A program made the position numbers and the translations under genes. A DNA stretch of 64,000 nt, taken from positions 417,545 to 481,544 of the forward strand of contig NZ_JASMRU010000001.1 in the NCBI RefSeq assembly GCF_030462585.1, written 5' to 3'. Position 1 is the stretch's first letter; the number at the start of each line of letters is the position of its first letter. The DNA comes from Pseudomonas sp. CAN1. Lineage in GTDB: Bacteria; Pseudomonadota; Gammaproteobacteria; Pseudomonadales; Pseudomonadaceae. This document shows, piece by piece, positions 46,808 to 55,619 of the stretch. The notes under the pieces are model-generated. The model was not told the origin of the DNA. It saw only the letters and a program-made list of their open reading frames with translations, and did no database searches.

Positions 46808-48115
46808 ATGCGTTGGTCGTTCCCCGTCCTGGCCCTGCTGGCCCTGGTTGGTTGTGGCGAAAAGTCCGCCCTGCCGTTCACCGCTGGCACCGGCCCGCAG
46901 CCGCAATTGCCCGAGCCGCAGAGCAGCCTGCTGCCCACCGTCAACATCGCGACCGCCACCGGCTGGTCCGCCGGGCAGATGCCGCGCGCCGCCGAGGGGC
47001 TGGAGGTGCAGCGTTTCGCCGACAAGCTGGAACACCCGCGCTGGCTGTATGTGCTGCCCAATGGCGATGTGCTGGTGGCGGAAAGCTCGGGCCCGCCCAA
47101 GGAGGAATCCGGCGGGCTGAAGGACTGGGTCGCCGGCAAGGTGATGGAGAAGGCGGGCGCCCAGGTGCCCAGCGCCAACCGCATCACCCTGCTGCGCGAT
47201 GCCGACGGCGATGGCGTGCCGGAGCAGCGCAGCGTGCTGCTGCAGGGCCTGTTCTCGCCTTTCGGCATGGCGCTTGTGGATAACTGGCTGTACGTCGCCA
47301 ACGCCGACGCCGTAGTGCGTTTCCCCTACAAGACCGGTGATACGACGATCAGCGCCAAGGAGGAAAAGGTCGTCGACCTGCCGGGCGGGCCGATCAACCA
47401 TCACTGGACCAAGAACATCCTCGCCAGCCCCGACGGGCGCTACCTCTACGCCACCGTGGGCTCCAACAGCAACGTCGGCGAGAACGGCCTGGACGCCGAG
47501 AAGGACCGCGCGGCGATCCTGCAGATCGACCTGTCCAACCGCAACGTCCGCGTGTTCGCCTCCGGTCTGCGCAACCCCAATGGCCTGGACTGGGAGCCGA
47601 ACAGCGGCGCCCTGTGGACAGCCGTGAACGAGCGTGACGAACTGGGCAACGACCTGGTGCCCGACTACATGACTTCGGTGAAGGAAGATGGCTTCTACGG
47701 CTGGCCCTGGAGCTACTACGGCCAGCATGTGGATAAACGCGTCGAGCCGCCGCGCCCGGACATGGTGGCCAAGGCCCTGGTGCCGGATTACGCCCTCGGT
47801 GCGCATACCGCTTCCCTGGGTCTTGCCTTCTATCACGGCAGCCTGCTGCCGGAGCGCTATCGTGGCGGCGTGTTCATCGGCCAGCACGGTTCGTGGAACC
47901 GCAAGCCGCGCAGCGGCTACCAGGTACTGTTCATTCCCTTCGGCAGCGGCCAGCCCAACGGCCCGCCAGTGACGGTGCTGGATGGCTTCGTCAACGACAA
48001 GGACGAGGCGCAGGGCCGGCCGGTCGGCGTCGCTGTGGATAAGTTCGGCGCCGTGCTGGTGGCCGACGATGTGGGTAACACCGTGTGGCGGCTGCGTCCG
48101 GCCACCGTGAAGTGA
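46808..48115 (+). CDS. PQQ-dependent sugar dehydrogenase-like lipoprotein (L-sorbosone dehydrogenase family)
   Basis: A 435-residue protein with lipobox LALVGCG, so a membrane-anchored periplasmic protein. It has the six-bladed propeller pattern of the GSDH/L-sorbosone dehydrogenase group: [18 protein letters not shown] near residue 76, [29 protein letters not shown] in the middle, and [10 protein letters not shown] then [12 protein letters not shown] near the end. It probably oxidises a sugar or aldose with PQQ. It has three perfect DnaA boxes (47275, 47728, 48034), each encoding VDN or VDK. ATG 46808 follows GAGGAG. Confidence 0.78.
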   Translation: MRWSFPVLALLALVGCGEKSALPFTAGTGPQPQLPEPQSSLLPTVNIATATGWSAGQMPRAAEGLEVQRFADKLEHPRWLYVLPNGDVLVAESSGPPKEESGGLKDWVAGKVMEKAGAQVPSANRITLLRDADGDGVPEQRSVLLQGLFSPFGMALVDNWLYVANADAVVRFPYKTGDTTISAKEEKVVDLPGGPINHHWTKNILASPDGRYLYATVGSNSNVGENGLDAEKDRAAILQIDLSNRNVRVFASGLRNPNGLDWEPNSGALWTAVNERDELGNDLVPDYMTSVKEDGFYGWPWSYYGQHVDKRVEPPRPDMVAKALVPDYALGAHTASLGLAFYHGSLLPERYRGGVFIGQHGSWNRKPRSGYQVLFIPFGSGQPNGPPVTVLDGFVNDKDEAQGRPVGVAVDKFGAVLVADDVGNTVWRLRPATVK

Positions 48116-48132
48116 AGCGAAGAGGAGCAAGC

Positions 48133-48606
48133 ATGGCCATTGCCCGGCGTATCGCCCTGATGACCCTGCTGCTGGCGCTGGGTGCCTGCAGCAGCCTGTT
48201 CGGCACGCGCGACCCGTTGCGTATCGATCTGGTCGGCCTGGAGCCGGCCACCGGCCAGGGCATGGAGGCGCGGTTCATGGTCAAGCTGCGGGTGCAGAAC
48301 CCCAACGACGAGGCCATCGACTACAACGGCATCGCCCTGGACCTGTCGGTGAATGGTCAGCCGCTGGCCAGCGGGGTGAGCGACGCCAGTGGGCAGGTGT
48401 CGCGCTTTGGCGAAAAAGTGATCAGCGTACCGGTAAGCATCTCGGCCTTCTCCGCCCTGCGCCAGGCCTGGGGCCTGTCCGGCGGGCCGCCGCGCAAGGG
48501 CATGCCCTACGAAATCAACGGCAAGCTGGCCGGCGGGCTGTTCGGCACGGTGCGCTTCAACGACAAGGGCGTGCTGAACTGGCCGGAACCGGTCGCACGC
48601 CCCTGA
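48133..48606 (+). CDS. LEA14-like (WHy domain) lipoprotein
   Basis: A 157-residue protein with lipobox LALGACSS and a water-stress/hypersensitive (WHy, LEA type 2) domain: MEARFMVKLRVQNPNDEAIDYNGIALDLSVNGQPLASGVS. Such proteins are tied to desiccation or osmotic protection, mostly by homology. The ATG at 48133 follows AGAGGAGC. It lies 17 bases after the sugar dehydrogenase gene and is probably co-transcribed with it, then ended by the terminator at 48625. Confidence 0.78.
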   Translation: MAIARRIALMTLLLALGACSSLFGTRDPLRIDLVGLEPATGQGMEARFMVKLRVQNPNDEAIDYNGIALDLSVNGQPLASGVSDASGQVSRFGEKVISVPVSISAFSALRQAWGLSGGPPRKGMPYEINGKLAGGLFGTVRFNDKGVLNWPEPVARP

Positions 48607-48624
48607 TACCGAGCTGCTGTGGAT

Positions 48625-48656
48625 AAACCGGGCTGTGGATAGCCCGGTTTTCTTTT
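48625..48656 (+). terminator. Terminator with TGTGGATA motif in its loop
   Basis: AAACCGGGCT (48625-48634) pairs perfectly with AGCCCGGTTT (48641-48650), followed by TCTTTT. The loop is GTGGAT, part of a DnaA-box-like TGTGGATAG. A perfect DnaA box (48618-48626) overlaps the left arm and another TGTGGATAG is at 48664. Confidence 0.85.
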
Positions 48657-48673
48657 GCCCGCCTGTGGATAGG

Positions 48674-49432
48674 CTATTGGCCCGGAATATCCTTGCGCAG
48701 CTTCACCGGGTCTTCCTTCCTGCCGCGCGCGGTGCGCATGCGGATGTTCAGCGCTTCCACCGCCAGCGAGAAGGCCATGGCGAAGTAGACATAGCCCTTG
48801 GGCACGTGGACTTCGAAGGCTTCGGCGATCAGCACGGTGCCGACCACGATGAGGAACGACAGCGCGAGCATCTTCAGCGACGGGTGCTTGTCGATGAAGT
48901 CGCTGATGGCGCCGGCCGCCAGCATCATCACCAGCACCGCGACGACGATCGCCGCGACCATCACCGGCACGTTGGAAACCATGCCCACGGCGGTGATCAC
49001 CGAGTCCAGCGAGAACACGATGTCGATGATGGCGATCTGGATGATGGTGCCGATGAAGCCGCCCATCACGCTTTTCGGTTCACCCTCGGCTTCGTCCTCG
49101 CCTTCCAGGCCGTGGAAGATTTCGCTGCTGCTTTTCCACAGGAGGAACAGGCCGCCGAAGAACAGGATCAGGTCGCGCCCGGAAATGCCCTGGCCGAACA
49201 CGTGGAACAGGTCGGCGGTGAGGCGCATCACCCAGGTGATCGAGAGCAGCAGGAGGATGCGCGTGACCATCGCCAGCGCCAGCCCGAAGAAGCGCGTGCG
49301 CGGCTGCATGTGCTTGGGCATGCGGCCGACCAGGATGGAAATCATGATGATGTTGTCGATGCCCAGGACGATCTCCAGGGCAGTCAGGGTGAAGAACGCA
49401 ATCCAGATTTCAGGGCTGGTCAGCCATTCCAT
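48674..49432 (-). CDS. TerC family integral membrane protein
   Basis: A 252-residue protein with about seven hydrophobic helices and the intramembrane acidic motifs of the TerC family, EIVLGIDNIIMISI near residue 20 and DIVFSLDSVITAVG near 125. Despite the name, most TerC proteins are linked to Mn export or metalation of secreted proteins rather than tellurite. ATG 49432 is chosen since the family begins right before this helix. The gene lies 17 bases after the CitM gene. No yybP-ykoY-type riboswitch fits in that space. Confidence 0.85.
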   Translation of the reverse strand: MEWLTSPEIWIAFFTLTALEIVLGIDNIIMISILVGRMPKHMQPRTRFFGLALAMVTRILLLLSITWVMRLTADLFHVFGQGISGRDLILFFGGLFLLWKSSSEIFHGLEGEDEAEGEPKSVMGGFIGTIIQIAIIDIVFSLDSVITAVGMVSNVPVMVAAIVVAVLVMMLAAGAISDFIDKHPSLKMLALSFLIVVGTVLIAEAFEVHVPKGYVYFAMAFSLAVEALNIRMRTARGRKEDPVKLRKDIPGQ

Positions 49433-49449
49433 TTGAGCGGTACTCGAAG

Positions 49450-50754
49450 TCAGTCGTTGAAGAGGGGAAACAGGCCCAGCAGCAGGGCCGCGGCGAGGAT
49501 CGCCAGGCACACCAGCACGGCCCACTTGAGGGTGAAGCGCTGGTGGTCGCCAAAGTCCACCTTGGCCAGGCCCACCAGCAGGTAGGTGGATGGCACCAGC
49601 GGGCTGAGCAGGTGTACCGGCTGGCCGACGATGGAGGCACGGGCCATTTCCACCGGGGTGATGCCGTACTGCGCGGCGGCCTGGGAGAGTACCGGGAGCA
49701 CGCCGTAGTAGAAAGCATCGTTGGACATGAAAAAGGTGAACGGCATGCTCACCAGCGCCGTAATGGTCGCCAGGTACGGCCCCAGCGCTGGCGGAATCAC
49801 CGCCAGCAGGCTCTTGGACATGGCTTCGACCATCCCTGTTCCGGAAAGAATCCCGGTGAAGACCCCGGCGGCGAAGATCAGCGAAACCACCGCGAGGACA
49901 TTCTCGGCATGGGCGCCAATGCGCTTCTTCTGCTCCAGGATGCAGGGATAGTTCACGATCATCGCGATACCGAAGGCGATCATGAAGAGTACCGGCATCG
50001 GCAGCAGGCCGGCGATCAGGGTGCCCATCAGGACCACCGTGAGCACCGCGTTGAACCACAGCAGCTTCGGCCGGCGCGCTTCGGGGAACTGCGAGACGCT
50101 GACCTCGGCCATCGACTCCTGGTCAGTCGGCAGGTGCAGTTCGCCCAGGCGCGCCCGCTCGCGTTTGCCGTAAACCCAGGCCAGGCCGAAGATCGCCGCG
50201 ATGCCGGCGAGCATGGCCGGGATCATCGGCACGAAGATGTCCGCCGGGTCGACGTGCAGCGCGCTGGCTGCGCGGGCGGTGGGGCCGCCCCAGGGCGTCA
50301 TGTTCAGCACGCCGCTGGAAAGCATGATCAGGCAGGCCATCAGCAGCGGGCTCATGCCCAGCCGGCTGTACAGCGGCAGCACGGCGGCCACACAGATCAT
50401 GTAGGTGGTCGAGCCGTCGCCATCCAGCGAGACGATCATCGCCAGCGCGGCAGTGCCCATCGACACCTTCAGCGGGTCGCCCTTGACCAGCCGGAGGATG
50501 CGCCGCACCGCCGGGTCGAACAGCCCGGAGTCGATCATGATGGCGAAGTAGAGGATGGCGAACATCAGCATCACCCCGGTCGGCGCCAGGGTGCGGATGC
50601 CGTCCAGCATCATCGGCCCCAGGCCTTTGGCGAAGCCGCCGAGCAGGGCGAAGGCGATCGGCACCAGGATCAGCGCGATCAGCGCCGACAGCCGCTTGGT
50701 CATGATCAGGAACATGAAGGTCGCCACCATGGCGAAGGCGAGGAAAGTCAGCAT
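49450..50754 (-). CDS. CitMHS-family citrate-metal:proton symporter
   Basis: A 434-residue membrane protein matching the CitMHS family (MLTFLAFAMVATFMFLIMTKRLSALIALILVPIAFALL, with the conserved VSLDGDGSTTYMI and MTPWGGPTARAASAL segments). Family members import citrate complexed with Mg or other divalent metals. It is a second citrate carrier in this window besides the MFS protein at 39008. TerC follows it closely, which may hint at handling of the co-imported metal. No dedicated regulator is adjacent. Confidence 0.85.
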   Translation of the reverse strand: MLTFLAFAMVATFMFLIMTKRLSALIALILVPIAFALLGGFAKGLGPMMLDGIRTLAPTGVMLMFAILYFAIMIDSGLFDPAVRRILRLVKGDPLKVSMGTAALAMIVSLDGDGSTTYMICVAAVLPLYSRLGMSPLLMACLIMLSSGVLNMTPWGGPTARAASALHVDPADIFVPMIPAMLAGIAAIFGLAWVYGKRERARLGELHLPTDQESMAEVSVSQFPEARRPKLLWFNAVLTVVLMGTLIAGLLPMPVLFMIAFGIAMIVNYPCILEQKKRIGAHAENVLAVVSLIFAAGVFTGILSGTGMVEAMSKSLLAVIPPALGPYLATITALVSMPFTFFMSNDAFYYGVLPVLSQAAAQYGITPVEMARASIVGQPVHLLSPLVPSTYLLVGLAKVDFGDHQRFTLKWAVLVCLAILAAALLLGLFPLFND

Positions 50755-51168
50755 GGGGATAACTCCGTATCGTCGCGGGGATTCAGCAGCAGCTGTGGAT
50801 AAGCGCTGGCAGTGCGGACGGAGTCGGGGCGGATAGGGACAGGAAGCGGGGCATGGGCGATCACCGATTGTTGTTTTTGTACGCTGCGCGAACGCAGGTC
50901 CGGCCGGGAGGACCGAGGCGGCGATGCTAGGGGGTCAAGCTTTCAGCAGGCTTTCGGCGAAATTTCCATTGATCGACGGACGCTTTCTGTAGGAGCGAGC
51001 TTGCTCGCGAACCTCCGACAGTGACTTGTGAGTAAGTCCTGCGGCTCCGTTGCGCCATGTGGATAACCTACTGCGGACTGTCAGGAGAGGCCCTGCGTAA
51101 GATGGCGTGGAGCGCAGCGATACCCATCGATTTTTCGAGTGCAGACACACGCGCGATATCCACAAGTC
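50755..51168. other. Intergenic region with two DnaA boxes and a REP unit
   Basis: This 414-base gap contains perfect DnaA boxes at 50794-50802 and 51058-51066 and a REP-like unit at 50987-51011. No open reading frame is supported. Confidence 0.6.
50987..51011. repeat. REP-like palindromic unit
   Basis: The repeat begins CTGTAGGAGCGAGC and continues TTGCTCGCGAA, with inner palindrome GCGAGC-TT-GCTCGC. The same family appears at 60114-60198 and 60818-60912. Pseudomonas genomes carry hundreds of such units between genes. Confidence 0.75.
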
Positions 51169-51705
51169 TCAGCGCCGCTGGAATGCCCTGGCCGGCGGCT
51201 GCCAATCCATCAGCTCGTTCTCCCTCGCCACGGCGTTGGCCTTGAGCCAGGCGCTCATGCTTTCGCCGACCCCCTTGCCGTAGAGCCTGTGGGAGTAGAT
51301 CACCCCCGTGCCGGCACCGTTCTCCAGCTTGAGGCGGGTGAACACCGCTTCGATGAAGCTCGGCTGCGGGAACACGGCGGCGATGAAGTACACCGCCGGC
51401 TGGTTGCCCCGCGCGGGGCTGGCGTCCACCTTGAGGATCATTGCGCCCTGCTGCTTGTAGTTATCCAGCACCGCGTTGGCCACGGCGGCCATCTGCTCGG
51501 CGTCCTTCGCTGCCGTGTAGCGGTGCAGGGTGAGCATGTCCTGCCATTTCGCCAGGTCTGTCTGGCCTTGCGGCGTGAACTCGTGCTGATCCTCCCGCGA
51601 CCAGCGATGGAAATAGTCGGTGCCGGCGAAGGTGAAGTCCTTCGCCACGTCCGCCGCCCAGCACAGCGGAGCGACCAGAGCCAGCAGAGTCAGCCAGTTG
51701 CGCAC
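51169..51705 (-). CDS. Conserved hypothetical secreted protein
   Basis: A 178-residue protein with a clear signal peptide (MRNWLTLLALVAPLCWAAD, cleavage after about residue 17). The mature part is mixed alpha/beta, with FTFAGTDYFHRWSREDQHEFTPQG at its start and RLYGKGVGESMSAWLKANA near the end. I do not recognise a named family. Its own ribosome binding site lies in the short gap next to the AEC carrier gene; it reads the same way as that gene and may be expressed with it. Confidence 0.68.
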   Translation of the reverse strand: MRNWLTLLALVAPLCWAADVAKDFTFAGTDYFHRWSREDQHEFTPQGQTDLAKWQDMLTLHRYTAAKDAEQMAAVANAVLDNYKQQGAMILKVDASPARGNQPAVYFIAAVFPQPSFIEAVFTRLKLENGAGTGVIYSHRLYGKGVGESMSAWLKANAVARENELMDWQPPARAFQRR

Positions 51706-51827
51706 GGAGTTGCCTCGTCACGAGAGAGAAGCCGGGATCAGCTCGGCTGCCCGACCACGCCAGGATCGCCTGTAGCCATTGTGGATCACGGTATTGGCGA
51801 TAGGTGGAGTTCTGATGCGCCAGCGGA

Positions 51828-52742
51828 TCAGCCGAGTGACTGGATCAGCCCCATCACCAGCAGCAGGCTGGCCCCCGCCAGCAACGTCTGCAGCGTGATG
51901 ATCCCGGCCATCAACCCGCTTTCGCCGCCCAGTTGGCGAGTCAGCACATAGGCGGTCGGCGCTGTAGGCAAGGCGAAGAACAGCACCAGCAGCGCGCTCT
52001 CCAGGGACGGCAGGGCGAGCAGGCGGGTGATGGCGAAGGCCAGCAGCGGCATGACCAGCAGACGGATCGCGCAGTTCCAGCCCAGCGCCGAAACCTCCGC
52101 GCGCAGTTCCTGCGGTTGCAGCGCCGCGCCCACGCAGAGCAGGCCCAGCGGCAGACTGGCCACCGCCAGCAGGTTGAACAGGCGATCCGTGCCGCCAGGC
52201 AGGCCGATACCCGTCACGTTGAGCAGAGCGCCAGCCACGCAGGCGAGGATCAGCGGGTTCTTCACGATGGGCAGGAGCAGCGAACGCAGGCTGATCCCGC
52301 GTTCGGCGGTCAGCGCCCACACCGACATCACGTTCACTGTCGGCACCATCAGCGCCAGCATCAGCGCGGCGAGGGTCAGCCCCGGCTTGCCGTAGAGGCT
52401 GCCGACGGCGGCGAGGCCCAGGTAAGTGTTGAAGCGCAGCACGCCCTGGGCGATGGCGCCGAAGCGCGCGGCGTTCCAGCCGCGTAGGCGCTTGGCGATC
52501 AGCAGGGCAATCCAGGCGATGCCCAGCCCTAGCACCACCGCCAAGGCCTGGCGGGCGAGGCCGGGGTCGTTCAGCGGCGCGCTGGCGAGGCTGCTGGCGA
52601 GCAGCGCGGGGAACAGGATGAAGTAGTTGAGCCGTTCCGCCGCCGGCCAGAAGGCGTCGCCGGGGAAACCTTTGCGGCGCAGCACGAAGCCACCGACGAT
52701 CAGTGCGAACAGCGGCCAAAGGGCCTGGAACAGAGCGGTCAC
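51828..52742 (-). CDS. AEC (auxin efflux carrier) family transporter
   Basis: A 304-residue membrane protein with ten hydrophobic segments, matching the AEC family: LFALIVGGFVLRRKGFPGDAFWPAAERLNYFILFPALLASSLA at the start and a second inverted half after about residue 160. In bacteria such carriers export or import organic acids such as malate. The GTG at 52742 is chosen because family proteins start just before the first helix; an in-frame start at 52877 would run through the hairpin at 52835-52871. No regulator is adjacent. Confidence 0.8.
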   Translation of the reverse strand: MTALFQALWPLFALIVGGFVLRRKGFPGDAFWPAAERLNYFILFPALLASSLASAPLNDPGLARQALAVVLGLGIAWIALLIAKRLRGWNAARFGAIAQGVLRFNTYLGLAAVGSLYGKPGLTLAALMLALMVPTVNVMSVWALTAERGISLRSLLLPIVKNPLILACVAGALLNVTGIGLPGGTDRLFNLLAVASLPLGLLCVGAALQPQELRAEVSALGWNCAIRLLVMPLLAFAITRLLALPSLESALLVLFFALPTAPTAYVLTRQLGGESGLMAGIITLQTLLAGASLLLVMGLIQSLG

Positions 52743-52834
52743 GGCAACCCCGCGATGATGGTGGGAGCGGGCATCTTGCCGAGGCAGGGCAGGGGAGAGC
52801 AAGGCGTGTGGATAAATCTGGCGTCTTGTGGGGA

Positions 52835-52871
52835 AAGGTTTTCCACAACAGTTGGTGTTGTGGAAAACCTT
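52835..52871 (-). terminator. Perfect 16-bp inverted repeat after the repeat-rich protein gene
   Basis: AAGGTTTTCCACAACA (52835-52850) pairs without mismatch with TGTTGTGGAAAACCTT (52856-52871) over a 5-base loop. It lies 24 bases after the stop of the gene at 52895-55288. The stem contains the TTTTCCACA and TGTGGAAAA motifs of weak DnaA boxes, and a perfect box is 20 bases away at 52807-52815. It should terminate the minus-strand transcript, though the T tract is short. Confidence 0.65.
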
Positions 52872-52894
52872 GTCCACAGGGGCAGTTCAGCGGA

Positions 52895-55288
52895 TCAGCG
52901 ACGGAATCCGCCGCCGCCGAAATGGCCACCGCCCATGCGCCCGCCACCGCCCCACTGGCGCTGGGTCTGGTTGAAGCGCTGCTGGCCGATCTGCCGCGAC
53001 TGGTACTGCTGGTCCAGCTGGCTGCGCACGTTGGTCTGGTTCTGCTGCACCGGTTGCCAGCCATTGCTGGTGTGCTGCTGCCAGCCGTTGTCGGTGCGCT
53101 GGTAGACGTTGCCGTCGTGCCCGGCGTAGACGTCACCGTTCTTCCAGGCCACGGCGTTGCCGGTGCGCTTGTTGTAGCTGATGCCCTGGTTCTGCTTGTT
53201 GTAGCTGCCGCGACCGTCGTCCACATCGCCGGAGACACCGCGTTCGGCGATGGTGGTGCGGCCGGTCTGGGCGTTGTGCTTGATGCCTTGTTGACCTGCC
53301 TTGAAGTCGCCGCTGTCGGCGTCATAGGCGACGCCACTGCGGCCAGCGCCGGATATGCCGGTGGACGCATTGGCAAACGCGCCGCGTCGGCCGGCCGCGC
53401 CCTCGCCGGTATAGGGGTTGAACACCGCGCCCTGCGCGCCCTGGTAGCGCGTGCCGGTGCGCGGGTTGTAGCCGACCGCCGAACTGCCCTGCCAGCGGTT
53501 GCCGCTCCAGGCGTCGTAGCCGTAGGCATGGGTGACGGTGCCCTGACCCCAGCGCCCGTAGAAGTTGGCCTGGTTGATGTTGCTGTAGCTCCAGCCGCCG
53601 CGCGGGTAGGGTCCCCAGTACGGTCCCCAATAGGGTTGCGGCGAGCCCCACCAGGCGCCGGCGGCATAGCCGAAGGCGAAGCCGGTCAGTGCGCCGACGG
53701 CGAAGCCGGCACCGTAGCCATAGGTCGGCGGGTAGCCGTAGTAGACGGTCTGGCTGACGTAGGCCGGATAGGTGTAGCCGGTGCCGTAGACCACCGTACC
53801 GCTGCTGTTCACTACCACGCCCAGGTAACCGGGGGTGTACCCCACCACCACTGTCTCCGGGGTCACCGAATAGATGTGCACGTAGGTGACGTAGTACACC
53901 GGCGAACTCGGTGGAATGCCGTAGATGGCCGTGGGCACTTCGGTTGCCACCTGCCAGGCACCGGTTGGGGCGGGGGCGGTGAACCATACGCCGTTGCTCA
54001 CTGCGTAGAACTGGTTGGGCGCCACTTCGATGACCGGTGTCGGTGTATTGACCGCGTACTGCAGGCTGGTGCCGGTGATCGGCTGGAAGTTCGGCGCGCC
54101 ATCGTACTTCACCGCCAGCGTCGCCTTGCTGCGCGAGACCGAAGCCGTCTGCGGGATGCTCGCCGCAATCGCCGCTTCTTTCGCCTGCGGCGTGCCGGGC
54201 ACCGAGACCAGTACGTTGGCCTTCGGGTCCTTGGGCGAGATCTTCGCGAAGTCGGCGGGCAGGTCGCTGCCGTCGACGTACTTCCACGGGCCCTTTTCGC
54301 CGGAACCGCTGAACCAGCGGCCGGAAAGCAGCACGTACCAGGTGTTGTGGGTCGGGTCGACGAACACCGCATGGTCGGCGTTCTGCATGGTCAGCAGGCT
54401 GACACCGTCCACCGGTGCCATCTGCGCGGTGCCATCGCTGACGATCAGCTCGGTGGGCTGGGTCGCCACCAGCACGGCCGGGGCCTTGCCCGGCTGCTTG
54501 CCGTTGCTGGGCAGCAGGGCGTCAACCGGACCGGCCTTCTCCGCCACCTGCTGTGCGCTGACCAGCGCCTTGGGTGGCTGGCTCAGCACCAGCCAGCTGC
54601 CGTCCAGCGCCTGGGCCGTGTACCAGTTGCCGGTGGCGTTGAGATAGTTGTTGCCCTGGGCATCGCGCAGGATCAGCACGCGGCTGTTGAGCACGCGCTG
54701 GAAGTCGCTGCTGGGCAGCGCCTGCCAGTTCGGTTGGCCGTCGATCATCACCAGCACGGTCGGCGTGCTGGCGAAGATGATCTGCGGCGCGTCGTTCTTC
54801 ACTTCGACATGGCGCAGCTGGTCCAGCTGCTGGTTCACCGCATAGCTGGCCTGCAGCTCGTCCAGGGAGGCGGTCATGCCGTCCTTGGGCAGGCGCGCCA
54901 CCAGGGCCGCCTGGACCTTGCTGGCGCTGTCCGGGTCGGTGGGCACTTCCACCTTGTCGATGCGCAGGTCGGTGAGCTGCACCAGGCCTTCGGCCTTGTC
55001 GATAGCGGCGGCGGCGGAGAACAGCGCCACGCCGTAGGTCGGCGCGGCATCGGCGGCGCCCACCGCGATGGCCGCGCGGCCGCTCATGCGGGTGCCGTCC
55101 CAGCCCTCGATCTGCGGCTGGAATATCTGCACGTGCTGCTCGCCCAGGGCAAAGTCCCGCGGCCATTTCAGCTCAGTGGCGGCAGGTGCCGGAGCGGCCT
55201 GACTGTTGGCGGGGGTAGCGGCGAATGCGGGGTGTAGCGACAGCCCGATGGCGAGTGCCAGGACCGACAAGACGGGGCGTATGACCAT
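52895..55288 (-). CDS. Large secreted repeat protein (of the type annotated as carbohydrate-binding family V/XII)
   Basis: A 797-residue exported protein. It has a Sec signal (MVIRPVLSVLALAIGLSLHP, cleavage near AFAAT), then an Ala-rich linker and a globular region to about 500 with several W-bearing segments of the GxWYxxxxLxGxWV type. A Gly/Tyr-rich region with a glycine zipper (about 515-550) and a YWGPYWGP stretch follows. About eight 16-residue units with consensus (N/D)xx(S/T)G then G (about 590-735) come next, and the C-terminus is Gln- then Gly/Arg-rich. The upstream TTG start is rejected in favour of ATG. Function unknown; a cell-surface or matrix role is plausible. Confidence 0.65.
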   Translation of the reverse strand: MVIRPVLSVLALAIGLSLHPAFAATPANSQAAPAPAATELKWPRDFALGEQHVQIFQPQIEGWDGTRMSGRAAIAVGAADAAPTYGVALFSAAAAIDKAEGLVQLTDLRIDKVEVPTDPDSASKVQAALVARLPKDGMTASLDELQASYAVNQQLDQLRHVEVKNDAPQIIFASTPTVLVMIDGQPNWQALPSSDFQRVLNSRVLILRDAQGNNYLNATGNWYTAQALDGSWLVLSQPPKALVSAQQVAEKAGPVDALLPSNGKQPGKAPAVLVATQPTELIVSDGTAQMAPVDGVSLLTMQNADHAVFVDPTHNTWYVLLSGRWFSGSGEKGPWKYVDGSDLPADFAKISPKDPKANVLVSVPGTPQAKEAAIAASIPQTASVSRSKATLAVKYDGAPNFQPITGTSLQYAVNTPTPVIEVAPNQFYAVSNGVWFTAPAPTGAWQVATEVPTAIYGIPPSSPVYYVTYVHIYSVTPETVVVGYTPGYLGVVVNSSGTVVYGTGYTYPAYVSQTVYYGYPPTYGYGAGFAVGALTGFAFGYAAGAWWGSPQPYWGPYWGPYPRGGWSYSNINQANFYGRWGQGTVTHAYGYDAWSGNRWQGSSAVGYNPRTGTRYQGAQGAVFNPYTGEGAAGRRGAFANASTGISGAGRSGVAYDADSGDFKAGQQGIKHNAQTGRTTIAERGVSGDVDDGRGSYNKQNQGISYNKRTGNAVAWKNGDVYAGHDGNVYQRTDNGWQQHTSNGWQPVQQNQTNVRSQLDQQYQSRQIGQQRFNQTQRQWGGGGRMGGGHFGGGGFRR

Positions 55289-55619
55289 GCTGAAAACTTC
55301 CTTGAGGAGAGCATCGATCAACGATAGTGCAGCACGGAACCGCCCGTGCCCTCGTTCAGCCCACCCTCTGCGCCAGACTGGTGCAATTTCGTGCGCAAGG
55401 CAGCTTTTTCTTATGGCGCAACGACATATTTAATAATTTTCCGAGCCTCCTGCTTCGGCCAACATCGGTCTGTCAGACATGTCGCAAGACCCAAGCCTTC
55501 AGATGCTAGGACCCACGAGTCCGATGCCGAGCTGGGCCGCCCATGTCCCGGTGTTACCGGCCTCCTGGCCACTGCCGCAGTAAACCAACAAAAAAGCCAA
55601 ACGGCTGTGGGAGTGCTTC
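55289..55619. other. Divergent promoter region of the repeat protein and ABC transporter genes
   Basis: This 331-base gap has an AT-rich stretch near 55425-55440 that could hold a promoter, and a small palindrome GTCTGTCAGAC (55468-55478) that may be an operator for the ABC operon. No gene was found here. Confidence 0.45.

Noticed and set aside
49400..49470. Possible yybP-ykoY Mn riboswitch before terC
   Set aside because: Only 17 bases separate terC from the upstream gene, too short for the element.
51718..53667. A 649-codon minus-strand frame running through the AEC gene and the repeat gene
   Set aside because: Out of frame with both supported genes and made of Pro/Ser/Thr/Arg-rich random sequence.
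52703..55237. An 844-codon plus-strand frame opposite the large repeat protein
   Set aside because: The minus-strand frame has a signal peptide, ordered repeats and a sensible start; the plus-strand one is an Arg/Gly/Val/Ala-rich shadow.
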